A DNA stretch of 64,000 nucleotides, from contig NZ_VCNI01000001.1 in the NCBI RefSeq assembly GCF_005937185.1, positions 492,657 through 556,656 on the forward strand, given 5' to 3'. Positions 9,103-16,876 of this stretch are shown piece after piece (position 1 is the stretch's first letter; each line of letters begins with the position of its first letter). This DNA comes from Flagellimonas algicola. Its GTDB lineage: Bacteria > Bacteroidota > Bacteroidia > Flavobacteriales > Flavobacteriaceae. Under the pieces are notes generated by a model. The model saw nothing but the letters and a program-made list of their open reading frames with translations, did no database searches and was not told where the DNA came from. Made by a program: the position numbers and the translations under genes.

Positions 9103-9110
9103 CAAATCTA
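9103..9110 (-). promoter_or_regulatory. -7 promoter element of the metal-type operon
   Basis: On the minus strand these bases read TAGATTTG, a match to the Bacteroidota -7 consensus TAnnTTTG, eight bases before the ATG of the HCYLC peptide gene. I did not find a well-spaced TTG (-33) element, so the call rests on the -7 box and its position. Confidence 0.5.
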
Positions 9111-9150
9111 AGGTATTTGAATTGAAGTAATATGTTAACAAAACCTTAAA

Positions 9151-9666
9151 CTAGGGGATCAAGAACCCCAAACCCATGCGCTTGAGCATTTTCTTTTCAA
9201 AGTCCCAAAAGAACTTAAACTGGCCAAAAAGCCATCCAAAGCAAACCAAAAGTACCTGATATATGGGAAAAATAAGCAAGATTCTAGCGGTCCAATACAG
9301 CCAACCGCTGACCACATCCCTCTTCAATCCAATAATTTCTGTCAGGGGTCCTGCCAATTTACCAGATAGGCTACCAGTGACGGCAAAAACGATAAATATG
9401 GCTATCATTTCCCAGCGCTGTCCCACGATCCATTTGTTGGATAATTTCTTGAAGCACCATAAAAAAAAGCGAAGCATTACGTAATACAAAAGGACTGAAA
9501 TCCCAAGCGTAAAAGGCCATTCCCAGATACTGTTGTTCAATTCAAAGAGGTGCAAAAACCTCCTCGCAATCATATAGGCGGTAAGTAATAGCAATGCCAC
9601 GCCCAAGAAAGGAAAAAGGTATTGCCAGTTTTGGGTAATATCCCAACGCTCCTTTATTTTTTTCAT
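9151..9666 (-). CDS. Integral membrane protein, DUF6787-like
   Basis: 171 residues, four hydrophobic helices: about 17-36, 48-68, 86-104 (MIAIFIVFAVTGSLSG) and 125-150. The phrase IFIVFAVTGSLSGKLAGP is a conserved block in a small flavobacterial membrane family that I believe is DUF6787 and that is sometimes mislabelled prolipoprotein diacylglyceryl transferase; catalytic residues of that enzyme are not evident. It begins with KERWDITQNWQ. Upstream is the DUF6146-like lipoprotein gene (30 bases away), so the two may be co-transcribed. Function unknown. Confidence 0.7.
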   Translation of the reverse strand: MKKIKERWDITQNWQYLFPFLGVALLLLTAYMIARRFLHLFELNNSIWEWPFTLGISVLLYYVMLRFFLWCFKKLSNKWIVGQRWEMIAIFIVFAVTGSLSGKLAGPLTEIIGLKRDVVSGWLYWTARILLIFPIYQVLLVCFGWLFGQFKFFWDFEKKMLKRMGLGFLIP

Positions 9667-9696
9667 CGAATAAATTTCGACGGCAAAAATAGCATT

Positions 9697-10155
9697 TTAA
9701 ATTCTTGGAATAAAGGGGCCTAGCCTTTGGTTGTACTTTCGTTGAAAGTAAATGAAATAATTGTACAACTTATAGTTGACCTCGTAGCCGTAATCGATGT
9801 TTGGGTCATAATCGATTTGAAGCATGTAGAGATTGGAATCGAACTGTTGTGGTTGCAAAACCCTTTGGTTCCAATTGATGACCAAGAGTTGATTCCTGTT
9901 TTCCAAAAAATGTTGGGAGTAATATCCCTCTGGTCTAGCTATGCTATTTAGCCAGTTAAAAAAACCAGGATCAATGATGATGATTTCATATTCCGTTTCC
10001 TCATTGGAAATTTCCACTTGTTCGCCCTCTTCAGATTCAAACAATGCTTTTTCCTCGTCGGTAATGGCCAACGCTTCCTTTTGCGCGGTGCAGGAGACCA
10101 ACAACCCTACTAGTAACACCGCCAATACTAGCCCTTGTAATATGTTCTTTTTCAT
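9697..10155 (-). CDS. DUF6146-like lipoprotein
   Basis: 152 residues from the Met at 10155 (MKKNILQGLVLAVLLVGLLVSC); a Met 36 bases upstream would spoil the lipoprotein signal. The lipobox Cys is near residue 22. After an acidic spacer comes YEIIIIDPGFFNWL, an N-terminal-conserved block, and then a Tyr/Asn-rich C-terminal half (YGYEVNYKLYNYFIYFQRKYNQR). This fits a small family I recall as DUF6146, confined to Bacteroidota. It is anchored in a membrane facing the periplasm. No enzymatic motif is visible. A terminator hairpin separates it from the DUF937 gene upstream. Confidence 0.7.
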   Translation of the reverse strand: MKKNILQGLVLAVLLVGLLVSCTAQKEALAITDEEKALFESEEGEQVEISNEETEYEIIIIDPGFFNWLNSIARPEGYYSQHFLENRNQLLVINWNQRVLQPQQFDSNLYMLQIDYDPNIDYGYEVNYKLYNYFIYFQRKYNQRLGPFIPRI

Positions 10156-10169
10156 AGTATTAAGGTACG

Positions 10170-10196
10170 AAAAAGCCATTTGAAATTTCAAATGGC
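10170..10196 (-). terminator. Rho-independent terminator after DUF937 gene
   Basis: A perfect 22-bp self-complementary sequence (10175-10196; arms GCCATTTGAAA and TTTCAAATGGC, loop formed by the centre) is followed on the minus strand by five T residues (10174-10170). It lies just after the DUF937 gene and before the DUF6146-like gene start, so it should end transcription of the serC-serA-DUF937 group. Confidence 0.7.
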
Positions 10197-10222
10197 CTTG
10201 TTAAATAACGTTAATTCTTGGA

Positions 10223-10864
10223 TTATTTCCCGAAGAGGCCTCCCAGAAGCCCTCCAAGTCCACTCTTCTTTTGGTTGCCTCCGCTAAGCACCATTCCGGC
10301 CAAATCGTCAATGACGCTGCCATCACCATCCGAATCCAGGAAGGTCTCAATAAGGGATTGTTGTTTGGTAGCAGAGCTTCCTCCTCCCATAAGACCGCCC
10401 AACAGGCCACCAAGTGCATCTGGTCGGTTTACGTTTTGCTGACGGGTCTGTTTGCCCAAAAATCCTAAAAGAATGGGCGCTGCTATTTTTAAAATTTGAG
10501 CGATAGATCCTGCATCCATGCCTGACTTACTGCTCAAGGCGCTTTCTACCTGAGGTTGCTTGGCTCCAAAAATATGACCCAAAATTCCTGCTCCATCATT
10601 CATTACACTTTGGTCCACACCACCGCCAAAGAGTCCACCGAGATCATCCAAAATACTTCCATCATGCTTGGACGAAAGCGCGTTCATCAATCCTTCAGCA
10701 CCGCTTTGGGTAGAGGCATTTCTTTTCATGGCCCCCATTAGCAAGGGCATTGCCATACTGAGCACATCTGCGGTCTTATTTTCTGGCTGACCGGTTTGAC
10801 CGGCAACACCGCTAATTAATTGTTTGCCCATTGGGCTGTTTAATAAATCTAATAATCCTGACAT
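10223..10864 (-). CDS. DUF937 domain protein
   Basis: 213 residues, rich in Gly, Leu and Ser, with the repeated pattern GGLLGGLMGGG / GLGGLLGGLFGK at the C-terminus and SILDDLGGLFGGG in the middle. DUF937 proteins (YidB-like) are small cytoplasmic proteins with helical repeats; their role is not known. A segment LDSDGDGSVIDDLAG resembles a calcium-binding loop (DxDGDG). It is the third gene after serC and serA, 72 bases from serA, and is followed by a strong terminator, so it probably shares their transcript without an obvious functional link. Confidence 0.85.
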   Translation of the reverse strand: MSGLLDLLNSPMGKQLISGVAGQTGQPENKTADVLSMAMPLLMGAMKRNASTQSGAEGLMNALSSKHDGSILDDLGGLFGGGVDQSVMNDGAGILGHIFGAKQPQVESALSSKSGMDAGSIAQILKIAAPILLGFLGKQTRQQNVNRPDALGGLLGGLMGGGSSATKQQSLIETFLDSDGDGSVIDDLAGMVLSGGNQKKSGLGGLLGGLFGK

Positions 10865-10936
10865 TCCTTTAGTGTTTAGTTAAGGCCCACAATGTACAAA
10901 ATTGAAGGTATCGATTCTGGGTTTGGATAAAAAAAC

Positions 10937-11890
10937 TTAGCCCAGTAAACTAATCACCTGATTGGCCAATTCCAATCCTATCCGGTCTTGGGCGGCCTTT
11001 GTAGAAGCACCAATATGAGGCGTCAAGGAAATTTTGGGATGCATCAGGATCTTGATTTCAGGAGAGGGCTCAGATTCAAAAACATCCAAACCGGCAAAGG
11101 AAAGTTTCTCATTTTCCAGAGCATCAATGAGGGCGACTTCATCCAGGACACCTCCACGGGCAGCATTCACAACCCCAGCACCCGTTTTCATCATTTCAAA
11201 CTCTTTTTTTCCGAGGATGTACCCATTTTGTGCAGGTACATGAATCGTAATGAAATCGGATTCTTGCAATACTTCTTCAAAGGAATTTGCTTTCATGGAA
11301 AAGGTAAGGGACTGTCCATCAAAGAAAGATACGCTCAAAGTGCAGTCCTCCACATTATGGTCTGCATAGAGTACCTTCATGCCCATGGCAAGCCCAATAC
11401 GGGCAGTAGCTTGTCCAATTCTTCCAAATCCGATGATGCCCAAGGTCTTTCCCCTGAGCTCCATTCCGTTGGTGTAGCTTTTTTTCAATTGCTTGAATTT
11501 GCTATCCCCTTCCAAGGGCATATTTCTGTTGGAATCGTGCAAAAATCTTGCTCCGCTGAACAAATGGGCAAAAACAAGTTCGGCAACAGAGGCTGATGAT
11601 GCCGCTGGTGTGTTGATTACATGGATTCCCTTTGATTTGGCATAAGGAATATCGATATTGTCCATACCAACACCTCCACGACCTACCAGCTCCAAATTGG
11701 GGCAAGCATCAATCAAGGATTTGTCAACCTGGGTGGCACTTCGCACCAATAATACTTGTACCTGGTTGTTGTTGATAAAATTGGATAGTTGTTCCTGTGC
11801 TACTTTGGTTGTTAGGACTTTAAAGCCTTCTTTTTCCAAGTAATCTATTCCGGACTGGGAAAGTCCGTCGTTTGCCAATACTGTTTTCAT
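10937..11890 (-). CDS. serA: D-3-phosphoglycerate dehydrogenase (D-2-hydroxyacid dehydrogenase family)
   Basis: 317 residues from Met at 11890 (MKTVLANDGLSQSG); an upstream in-frame Met at 11911 lies in a repeat-like spacer. NAD-binding Rossmann motif GFGRIGQ (about residues 145-151), GRGGVGMDNID (about 70-80), the catalytic Arg/Glu/His series with NAARGGVLDE and HIGAST. It lacks the C-terminal ACT domain of long SerA enzymes, so feedback control by serine through ACT is not expected. With the phosphoserine aminotransferase gene directly upstream it makes the first two steps of serine synthesis from 3-phosphoglycerate. Confidence 0.88.
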   Translation of the reverse strand: MKTVLANDGLSQSGIDYLEKEGFKVLTTKVAQEQLSNFINNNQVQVLLVRSATQVDKSLIDACPNLELVGRGGVGMDNIDIPYAKSKGIHVINTPAASSASVAELVFAHLFSGARFLHDSNRNMPLEGDSKFKQLKKSYTNGMELRGKTLGIIGFGRIGQATARIGLAMGMKVLYADHNVEDCTLSVSFFDGQSLTFSMKANSFEEVLQESDFITIHVPAQNGYILGKKEFEMMKTGAGVVNAARGGVLDEVALIDALENEKLSFAGLDVFESEPSPEIKILMHPKISLTPHIGASTKAAQDRIGLELANQVISLLG

Positions 11891-11948
11891 ATGTTGATCA
11901 GTTAAGAGCACACAGCTCTTTGCTTACAGCTGATAACTGTTAACTTTA
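11891..11948. repeat. Word-like degenerate spacer between serC and serA
   Basis: The 58-base spacer is made of overlapping short words: ACAGCT occurs twice, AAGAGC/GCTCTT forms a small hairpin (11904-11920) and ACAG...CTGT another (11927-11940). Such low-complexity spacers recur between genes in Flavobacteriia. No T-run follows, so I do not call a terminator. Confidence 0.4.
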
Positions 11949-13013
11949 TTATCCTCTTTTTTCCAAATCACTCATGATATCTACCAAAATGCCAACACTT
12001 TCCAGGGGCATGGCATTATACATGGAAGCGCGGTATCCACCTACGGAACGGTGACCGTTGATTCCGCTAATACCAGCTTCTTTGCATTTTTCGTCAAATA
12101 TTTCCTTTAGAGTTTCATCGGTGATATTGAAAGTGGCGTTCATGATGGAACGATCCTCCTTGGCCGCAAACCCTGAAAAAACGGGATTCAATTCTATTTC
12201 TGAATAAATTAGATTGGCCTTGCGCTCATTGATTTCCTCAATGGCAGCAATTCCTCCCAAATCCTTGAGCCATTGCAGGGTAAGCATGGAAACATAAACC
12301 GCAAAAACCGGAGGTGTGTTGAACATACTGTCCTTACTGGCATGCACGGCATAATCCAACATTGAAGGAATTTTTCGGGATACCTTGCCCAAAATATCTT
12401 CTTTAACAACGACCAAAGTAGTTCCGGCCGGCCCCATATTCTTTTGTGCCCCGGCATAGATTAAATCAAATTTGGAAAAATCCATTTGACGCGAGAATAT
12501 ATCCGAACTCATATCGCAAACCAAGGGAACATCTGTTTTGGGAAACTCCTTGATCTGGGTGCCGAAAATGGTATTGTTTGAAGTAAGGTGTAAATAATCC
12601 AGGTCTTTAGGGATGTTGTAACCCTTTGGGATGTAATTGAAGTTTTGATCTTGTGAAGAGGCAACTTCTACGATTTCACCCATTAGGCGGGCTTCCTTAA
12701 TGGCTTTTAAACTCCATGTTCCCGTATTAACGTAGCCTGCTTTTTTATCCAGAAGGTTATACGCGGTCATTAAAAATTGAGTACTGGCCCCGCCTTGCAA
12801 AAAAAGTGCCTGATATCCTTTGCCTTCCAACCCTAACAACTCCAAAGCCAGGGAGCGGGCCTTTTCCATAATGGCCACAAATTCCTTGCTCCTATGGGAA
12901 ATTTCGATGAGGGACAACCCAATGCCATCCAATTCCACAACGGCTTCTGCCGCTTTCTGCATTACTTCCTGTGGCAAAATACATGGGCCTGCGCTAAAAT
13001 TGTGCTTTTTCAT
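11949..13013 (-). CDS. serC: Phosphoserine aminotransferase
   Basis: 354 residues, class V PLP aminotransferase that turns 3-phosphohydroxypyruvate into phosphoserine. N-terminus KKHNFSAGPCILPQEV is the typical SerC start; FLQGGAST contributes phosphate binding, and the PLP lysine sits in YAGAQKNMGPAG (about residue 190). C-terminal GINGHRSVGGYRASMYNA is also diagnostic. It is the first gene of the serC-serA-DUF937 group. Residues needed for substrate phosphate binding (SHRSKEF, HRSVGG) look intact. Confidence 0.95.
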   Translation of the reverse strand: MKKHNFSAGPCILPQEVMQKAAEAVVELDGIGLSLIEISHRSKEFVAIMEKARSLALELLGLEGKGYQALFLQGGASTQFLMTAYNLLDKKAGYVNTGTWSLKAIKEARLMGEIVEVASSQDQNFNYIPKGYNIPKDLDYLHLTSNNTIFGTQIKEFPKTDVPLVCDMSSDIFSRQMDFSKFDLIYAGAQKNMGPAGTTLVVVKEDILGKVSRKIPSMLDYAVHASKDSMFNTPPVFAVYVSMLTLQWLKDLGGIAAIEEINERKANLIYSEIELNPVFSGFAAKEDRSIMNATFNITDETLKEIFDEKCKEAGISGINGHRSVGGYRASMYNAMPLESVGILVDIMSDLEKRG

Positions 13014-13095
13014 TTGATAGAGGTTAGTTCCAATCCGATTAATTAAGCGTCAAAGGTCTTAAAAAAACTTGGATCTTAAAACAGGCCTTTATCAA

Positions 13096-14142
13096 CTATA
13101 GCTGTAGTAAAAATTTCATGGTATCCACTCCGTCGGCATAGTCCTGCAATTGTGGTTTTTGCGTTTGTCCAAAAGATATTTCGCTAGCCATTAAACCTTT
13201 GGAAACTATACACTGTATATCTTCTTGACGCTCTTGCAGTTCACCTTTTATTTCATCCAGGGAATTATAGTGCTCATAAAACAGAGAAGCGATGGGAGAA
13301 GCAAAACTTTCATCTTCCTTCAACACCAAGAACCCATTGTCCAATATTTTGAACTCACTCATTAAATACACCGCTTTATTATAATCGTAATTGTTGGCAT
13401 ATTTATGTTGATTGACAATGTCTTTATATTCAAATAAGGTTTTGAAAAGTAAATCAAAATCGTAATCCTTTGGCACATAGATTTTGGAGACATTTCGGCA
13501 ACCTAAACCATAATATCTAAAAATGTCTTCCCCTAGTGCTATTAGTTCCTCTTTAGTTTCCTTGCCCGTAAGCACTGCAACCGCATTCCGGTTTTTTCTG
13601 ATGATGTTAGGCTTTTTACCGAAATAATACTCAAAATAACGGCTGGTATTGTTGCTTCCCGTAGCGATCACCGCATCATAATGATCAAACTTTCCTTCAA
13701 CAAATTGAATGGAGTCCTTCAGAGAAGCTTCAAACCGAATCAGTTGCTCCGCAAGATAGGGTAGGAGCACCGTGTCATTGGAAGATAGTTTAGCCTGAAC
13801 CTTATTTCCGGAGAGCAGCACGCAAATAAAATCGTGAAAACCCACCAAGGGAATATTTCCGGCCATGACAATCCCAACAACTTTTACATTTTTTCCTTTT
13901 TCAAATGCATATTGGGACAACCAAGTGGCCATATTATCCTCCGTTAACAGATGGGCCCATTGTCCAAGGCTGTGCAGTACGTTTTCTTGCGTAAACCATC
14001 CATTTTGTTGTTCGGCTCGTGCCAATACTTCTTTAAAATTAGCGTTAGTAGTATTGGCTCCAGAATTGTGGGATTCACAAAAATCCTGGATAAAACCTCC
14101 AAGTTTAACAAAAGCTTGCACTATTGGGTTATGGGCCGTCAT
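13096..14142 (-). CDS. Acyl-CoA reductase, LuxC family
   Basis: 348 residues, an aldehyde-dehydrogenase-fold enzyme of the LuxC/acyl-CoA reductase family. Visible are VVGIVMAGNIPLVGFHD (about 80-96, the dinucleotide-binding start), ATGSNNTSRYFEYYF (about 165) and a catalytic Cys candidate in YYGLGCRNVSKIYVP (about 222). It would reduce a fatty acyl-CoA to an aldehyde with NAD(P)H. In Bacteroidota this gene is typically found divergent from a small dicluster ferredoxin, as here. What product the cell makes (wax, aldehyde for repair or another lipid) cannot be told. Confidence 0.85.
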   Translation of the reverse strand: MTAHNPIVQAFVKLGGFIQDFCESHNSGANTTNANFKEVLARAEQQNGWFTQENVLHSLGQWAHLLTEDNMATWLSQYAFEKGKNVKVVGIVMAGNIPLVGFHDFICVLLSGNKVQAKLSSNDTVLLPYLAEQLIRFEASLKDSIQFVEGKFDHYDAVIATGSNNTSRYFEYYFGKKPNIIRKNRNAVAVLTGKETKEELIALGEDIFRYYGLGCRNVSKIYVPKDYDFDLLFKTLFEYKDIVNQHKYANNYDYNKAVYLMSEFKILDNGFLVLKEDESFASPIASLFYEHYNSLDEIKGELQERQEDIQCIVSKGLMASEISFGQTQKPQLQDYADGVDTMKFLLQL

Positions 14143-14147
14143 TATAT

Positions 14148-14188
14148 TTGTACACTAAATTGGTAGGGTTTATTTTTGCGCAAAAGTA
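14148..14188. promoter_or_regulatory. Divergent promoters for ferredoxin and acyl-CoA reductase genes
   Basis: Rightward: TTG (14148-14150), 20 bases, TATTTTTG (14171-14178), a good Bacteroidota -33/-7 pair for the ferredoxin gene. Leftward: CAAAAGTA (14181-14188) is TACTTTTG on the minus strand and would serve the acyl-CoA reductase gene, with no clear -33 partner. The two -7 boxes almost touch. Confidence 0.55.
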
Positions 14189-14191
14189 CGC

Positions 14192-14212
14192 ATGCTGAAA
14201 TAAACTCAGCAT
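14192..14212. promoter_or_regulatory. 21-bp dyad in ferredoxin leader
   Basis: ATGCTGA, seven bases, TCAGCAT: a perfect 7-bp inverted repeat just downstream of both -7 boxes and upstream of the ferredoxin ATG at 14230. It could be an operator or a 5' mRNA hairpin. Confidence 0.4.
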
Positions 14213-14229
14213 ATAGGAAAAAGAAAATT

Positions 14230-14583
14230 ATGGCGATTATTATAACAGACGAATGTATCAACTGCGGGGCTTGTGAGCCAGAATGCCCAAACACCGCAAT
14301 TTATGAGGGTGCTGATGAATGGCGCTATAGTGACGGTACTTCGTTGACCGGCGATGTGGTATTACCTGATGGGAAGGCGGTAAATGCGGATGAAGTACAG
14401 GAACCTGTTAGTGACGAAATCTACTATATAGCTCCTGATAAATGTACCGAGTGCATGGGCTTTCACGAGGAACCCCAATGTGCTGCCGTATGCCCAGTGG
14501 ACTGCTGTGTTCCGGATGAAGACCGGGTTGAGTCTGAAGATGTTCTATTGGGCAAGCAGAAATTTATGCACCCAGACGGGTAG
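14230..14583 (+). CDS. 4Fe-4S dicluster ferredoxin
   Basis: 117 residues when started at MAIIITDECINCG; the longer in-frame start at 14176 lies inside the promoter. Two cluster motifs are visible: CINCGACEPECP (about residues 9-20) and CTECMGFHEEPQCAAVCPVDC (about 77-97), the second with the long CxxC-x8-CxxxC spacing of Alvin-type 2[4Fe-4S] ferredoxins. A soluble electron carrier. Its stop is one base from the stop of the convergent arginase-family gene, leaving no room for a separate terminator. Divergent pairing with acyl-CoA reductase is a conserved arrangement in this phylum, and suggests but does not prove shared function. Confidence 0.92.
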   Translation: MAIIITDECINCGACEPECPNTAIYEGADEWRYSDGTSLTGDVVLPDGKAVNADEVQEPVSDEIYYIAPDKCTECMGFHEEPQCAAVCPVDCCVPDEDRVESEDVLLGKQKFMHPDG

Positions 14584-14584
14584 G

Positions 14585-15361
14585 CTACATCATTTTAGCT
14601 ACAATCTCCTTAAAAAGTTTAGCGCAGACCATGGCGGTCATATCATTGATATCCCTGGTAGGGTTGTATTCCACAATGTCCGCACCCACCAAAGGCACTG
14701 GGATATCCTGAATCAACTGGATGACCTGGCGCGTGCTTAACCCTCCTGGCTCATGGTGCGATACCCCTGGAGCAAATGCAGGGTCCAAAGCATCCATATC
14801 CAAGGAAAGGTAAAGGGGATTTGTAAATTGAGACATTTTAAATGAGCCAAAATCCTTCATTTCATTGATGTTGACCCCAAACTGTTTAGCATTCTCCCTT
14901 TGTTCCTCATTTAACGTGCGAATCCCTACTTGAACCAAGCTTTCTGCCAAACCACTTTCCATGATATTGTAGAACGGACTAGCATGCGAGTACTTATCCC
15001 CTTCAAAGTTGGAATACAAATCACCATGGGCATCAATATGGAGGACATCCAGCTTGCCATAAACGGAATGAAATGCCTTGATCAGTGGAAAGGTAATGGA
15101 ATGATCACCCCCAAAGGTCAGCAACGGAGTTCCTTTTTTTAGGTTCTTGGCGGTTGTCTTTTCAATATCAAAGTAGCTTTCAATTTCAAAATCCCCTTTG
15201 TCATCAAACAACTCGGGAGCAATGTTTTTACCGTCTTCAGCATAATAGTTGGCAGAATGGCTATGGTATGCTTTCCGAATGAGTGGTGGAGCCAAGGCCG
15301 GACCCTTAAGAAAGGAGGATTTTTTATCAAATAATATTCCTTGCAGTGCAATCTGAGTCAT
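14585..15361 (-). CDS. Arginase/agmatinase family ureohydrolase
   Basis: 258 residues. Binuclear Mn ligands are all present: GGDHS (about residue 84), HIDAHGDL (about 107-114) and SLDMDALDPAFAPG (about 182-195), with a final Glu in VGADIVEYNP (about 229). So it should hydrolyse a guanidino compound. Family members in Flavobacteriia are labelled agmatinase, arginase or formimidoylglutamase; no neighbouring polyamine, arginine or histidine-degradation gene decides which. The gene is somewhat shorter than E. coli agmatinase (about 300). Transcription converges on the ferredoxin gene. Confidence 0.88.
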   Translation of the reverse strand: MTQIALQGILFDKKSSFLKGPALAPPLIRKAYHSHSANYYAEDGKNIAPELFDDKGDFEIESYFDIEKTTAKNLKKGTPLLTFGGDHSITFPLIKAFHSVYGKLDVLHIDAHGDLYSNFEGDKYSHASPFYNIMESGLAESLVQVGIRTLNEEQRENAKQFGVNINEMKDFGSFKMSQFTNPLYLSLDMDALDPAFAPGVSHHEPGGLSTRQVIQLIQDIPVPLVGADIVEYNPTRDINDMTAMVCAKLFKEIVAKMM

Positions 15362-15410
15362 GGATTAAAGGTAGTAACATTGGATGGGTTTTATCAAAAG
15401 CATTTCTTGC

Positions 15411-15569
15411 TATTTTTGCTGGAATAAAAGGAAGATAAACATGCGGGAAAAGAAAGAGGATTATAATGGGTTTTGGAAGCAGTTTGGATGTATCCTCTCT
15501 GTGATTGTAATTCTAGGAATGCTCACGGTTCTTGGTCTTGGCATCTATCTTTTTGCAAAAGGCTTCTAA
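15411..15569 (+). CDS. 42-residue single-helix membrane protein (with its -7 element)
   Basis: The coding part is 15441-15569, starting MREKKEDYNGFWKQFG, with one membrane helix (CILSVIVILGMLTVLGLGIYLF) and a short tail. A TATTTTTG promoter box at 15411-15418 lies 22 bases before that ATG, which argues against the longer in-frame start at 15384. A charged cytoplasmic N-terminus, then helix, is typical of small stress or complex-associated membrane proteins; I do not recognise the family. No homologous partner gene is adjacent. Confidence 0.5.
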   Translation, partial: YFCWNKRKINMREKKEDYNGFWKQFGCILSVIVILGMLTVLGLGIYLFAKGF

Positions 15570-15581
15570 TCTATTTAGAGA

Positions 15582-15614
15582 TTGCATTCCTTCCAAAACT
15601 TCAAACTATATTTG
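15582..15614 (+). promoter_or_regulatory. Promoter of ychF
   Basis: TTG at 15582-15584, 22 bases, TATATTTG at 15607-15614. Transcription would begin near 15621, giving a leader of about 80 bases before the ychF ATG. Confidence 0.6.
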
Positions 15615-15621
15615 CACGCTT

Positions 15622-15695
15622 AAATCAATTGACAATTTGCAATGCACAATTAGCAATGGTCATTTGTCTTAAATCTAACGTCTAAAATCTAATTT
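15622..15695. repeat. Word-like degenerate repeat in ychF leader
   Basis: The leader consists of near-repeats of short words: CAATTGACAATTTGCAATG then CACAATTAGCAATGG, followed by AAATCTAACG, TCTAAAATCTAA. This style of text (AATTnnCAATnn, AAATCTAA) recurs between genes of Flavobacteriia. Function unknown; low complexity is seen directly. Confidence 0.5.
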
Positions 15696-15702
15696 CTACC
15701 TG

Positions 15703-16797
15703 ATGAAAGCCGGAATTGTAGGATTACCCAACGTAGGAAAATCAACCTTGTTCAACTGCTTGTCCAATGCCAAGGCCCAAAGTGCCAATTTCCCGTTTTG
15801 TACCATTGAACCCAATATCGGGGTGGTCAATGTACCAGACCAAAGATTGGAAAAACTTGAGGAAATGGTGAATCCGGAAAAAGTGATTCCTGCGACAGTG
15901 GAAATTGTGGATATCGCGGGATTGGTAAAAGGAGCCAGCAAGGGAGAAGGTTTGGGTAATCAGTTTTTGGGCAATATCAGGGAGACCGATGCTATTTTGC
16001 ACGTACTTAGATGTTTTGACAACGATAATATTGTCCATGTGGACGGTTCTATTGATCCCATCCGAGATAAGGAAACCATTGATATGGAACTGCAACTCCG
16101 GGATTTGGAAAGTGTAGAAAAGAAGTTGGACAAGGTAAAGCGTGCTGCCAAAACCGGTAATAAAGACGCTCAAAAAGAAGCTGACATACTAAACCAATTG
16201 AAGGAAGCTTTGGAAGCTGGCACCTCGGTGAGGGCCATTTCCATTTCCGATGACGATCACTGGGATTATGTAAAACCTTTACAATTGATCACGGACAAAC
16301 CTGTTATGTATGTATGCAATGTGGATGAAGGTGCTGCGGTGGATGGAAATGAATATGTGAAAAAAGTCAAAGAAGCTGTTGCAAACGAAAACGCGGAGGT
16401 GATATTCCTTGCCGTTGGAACCGAAGCTGATATCACCGAATTGGAAACCTATGAAGAACGCCAGATGTTCTTGGAAGATTTGGGACTTACAGAGCCTGGT
16501 TCCGCAAAACTCATTAGAGGGGCATACCGATTACTTGATTTAGAAACCTATTTTACCGCTGGAGAAAAAGAAGTCCGGGCATGGACCATTCCTGTTGGCG
16601 CAACTGCTCCGCAAGCTGCTGGGGTAATCCATACCGATTTTGAAAAGGGATTTATCCGTGCCGAAGTCATTTCCTATTCCGATTACGTACAATACGGCAG
16701 CGAAGCCAAGGTAAAAGAAGCGGGCCGGATGCGCGTGGAAGGTAAGGAGTACGTAGTACAGGATGGGGATGTGATGCATTTTAGGTTTAATGTTTAA
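15703..16797 (+). CDS. ychF: Redox-regulated ATPase YchF (OLA1 family)
   Basis: 364 residues, the usual family length. P-loop GLPNVGKST (about 7-15), switch region with NFPFCTIEPNIGVVNVPD, G3-like DIAGLVKGASKGEGLGN (about 67-83) and a variant G4 (YVCNVDEG) that explains preference for ATP over GTP. The C-terminal TGS domain carries FTAGEKEVRAWTIPVGATAPQAAGVIH... and ends MRVEGKEYVVQDGDVMHFRFNV. YchF binds ribosomes and affects stress responses; it acts in the cytoplasm. The gene appears monocistronic. Confidence 0.97.
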   Translation: MKAGIVGLPNVGKSTLFNCLSNAKAQSANFPFCTIEPNIGVVNVPDQRLEKLEEMVNPEKVIPATVEIVDIAGLVKGASKGEGLGNQFLGNIRETDAILHVLRCFDNDNIVHVDGSIDPIRDKETIDMELQLRDLESVEKKLDKVKRAAKTGNKDAQKEADILNQLKEALEAGTSVRAISISDDDHWDYVKPLQLITDKPVMYVCNVDEGAAVDGNEYVKKVKEAVANENAEVIFLAVGTEADITELETYEERQMFLEDLGLTEPGSAKLIRGAYRLLDLETYFTAGEKEVRAWTIPVGATAPQAAGVIHTDFEKGFIRAEVISYSDYVQYGSEAKVKEAGRMRVEGKEYVVQDGDVMHFRFNV

Positions 16798-16851
16798 GCT
16801 GATTTAAGTTCACTTTGTCGATTACTTCCAAGTTCATCCAAATCCTAGTTT

Positions 16852-16859
16852 TATTTTTG
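16852..16859 (+). promoter_or_regulatory. -7 element before the leucine-rich lipoprotein gene
   Basis: TATTTTTG, matching TAnnTTTG, 17 bases before the ATG at 16877. No TTG at the usual -33 distance. Its presence suggests the gene was, or is, expressed from its own promoter. Confidence 0.4.
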
Positions 16860-16876
16860 GGACTTAATTCCAAACA

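Noticed and set aside
9151..9666. Prolipoprotein diacylglyceryl transferase (a label sometimes given to this family)
   Set aside because: The Lgt signature and length (about 270 residues) are absent; only four helices are visible.
10988..11596. 202-codon plus-strand frame
   Set aside because: Antisense to serA; a shadow of its codon pattern with no motifs or promoter.
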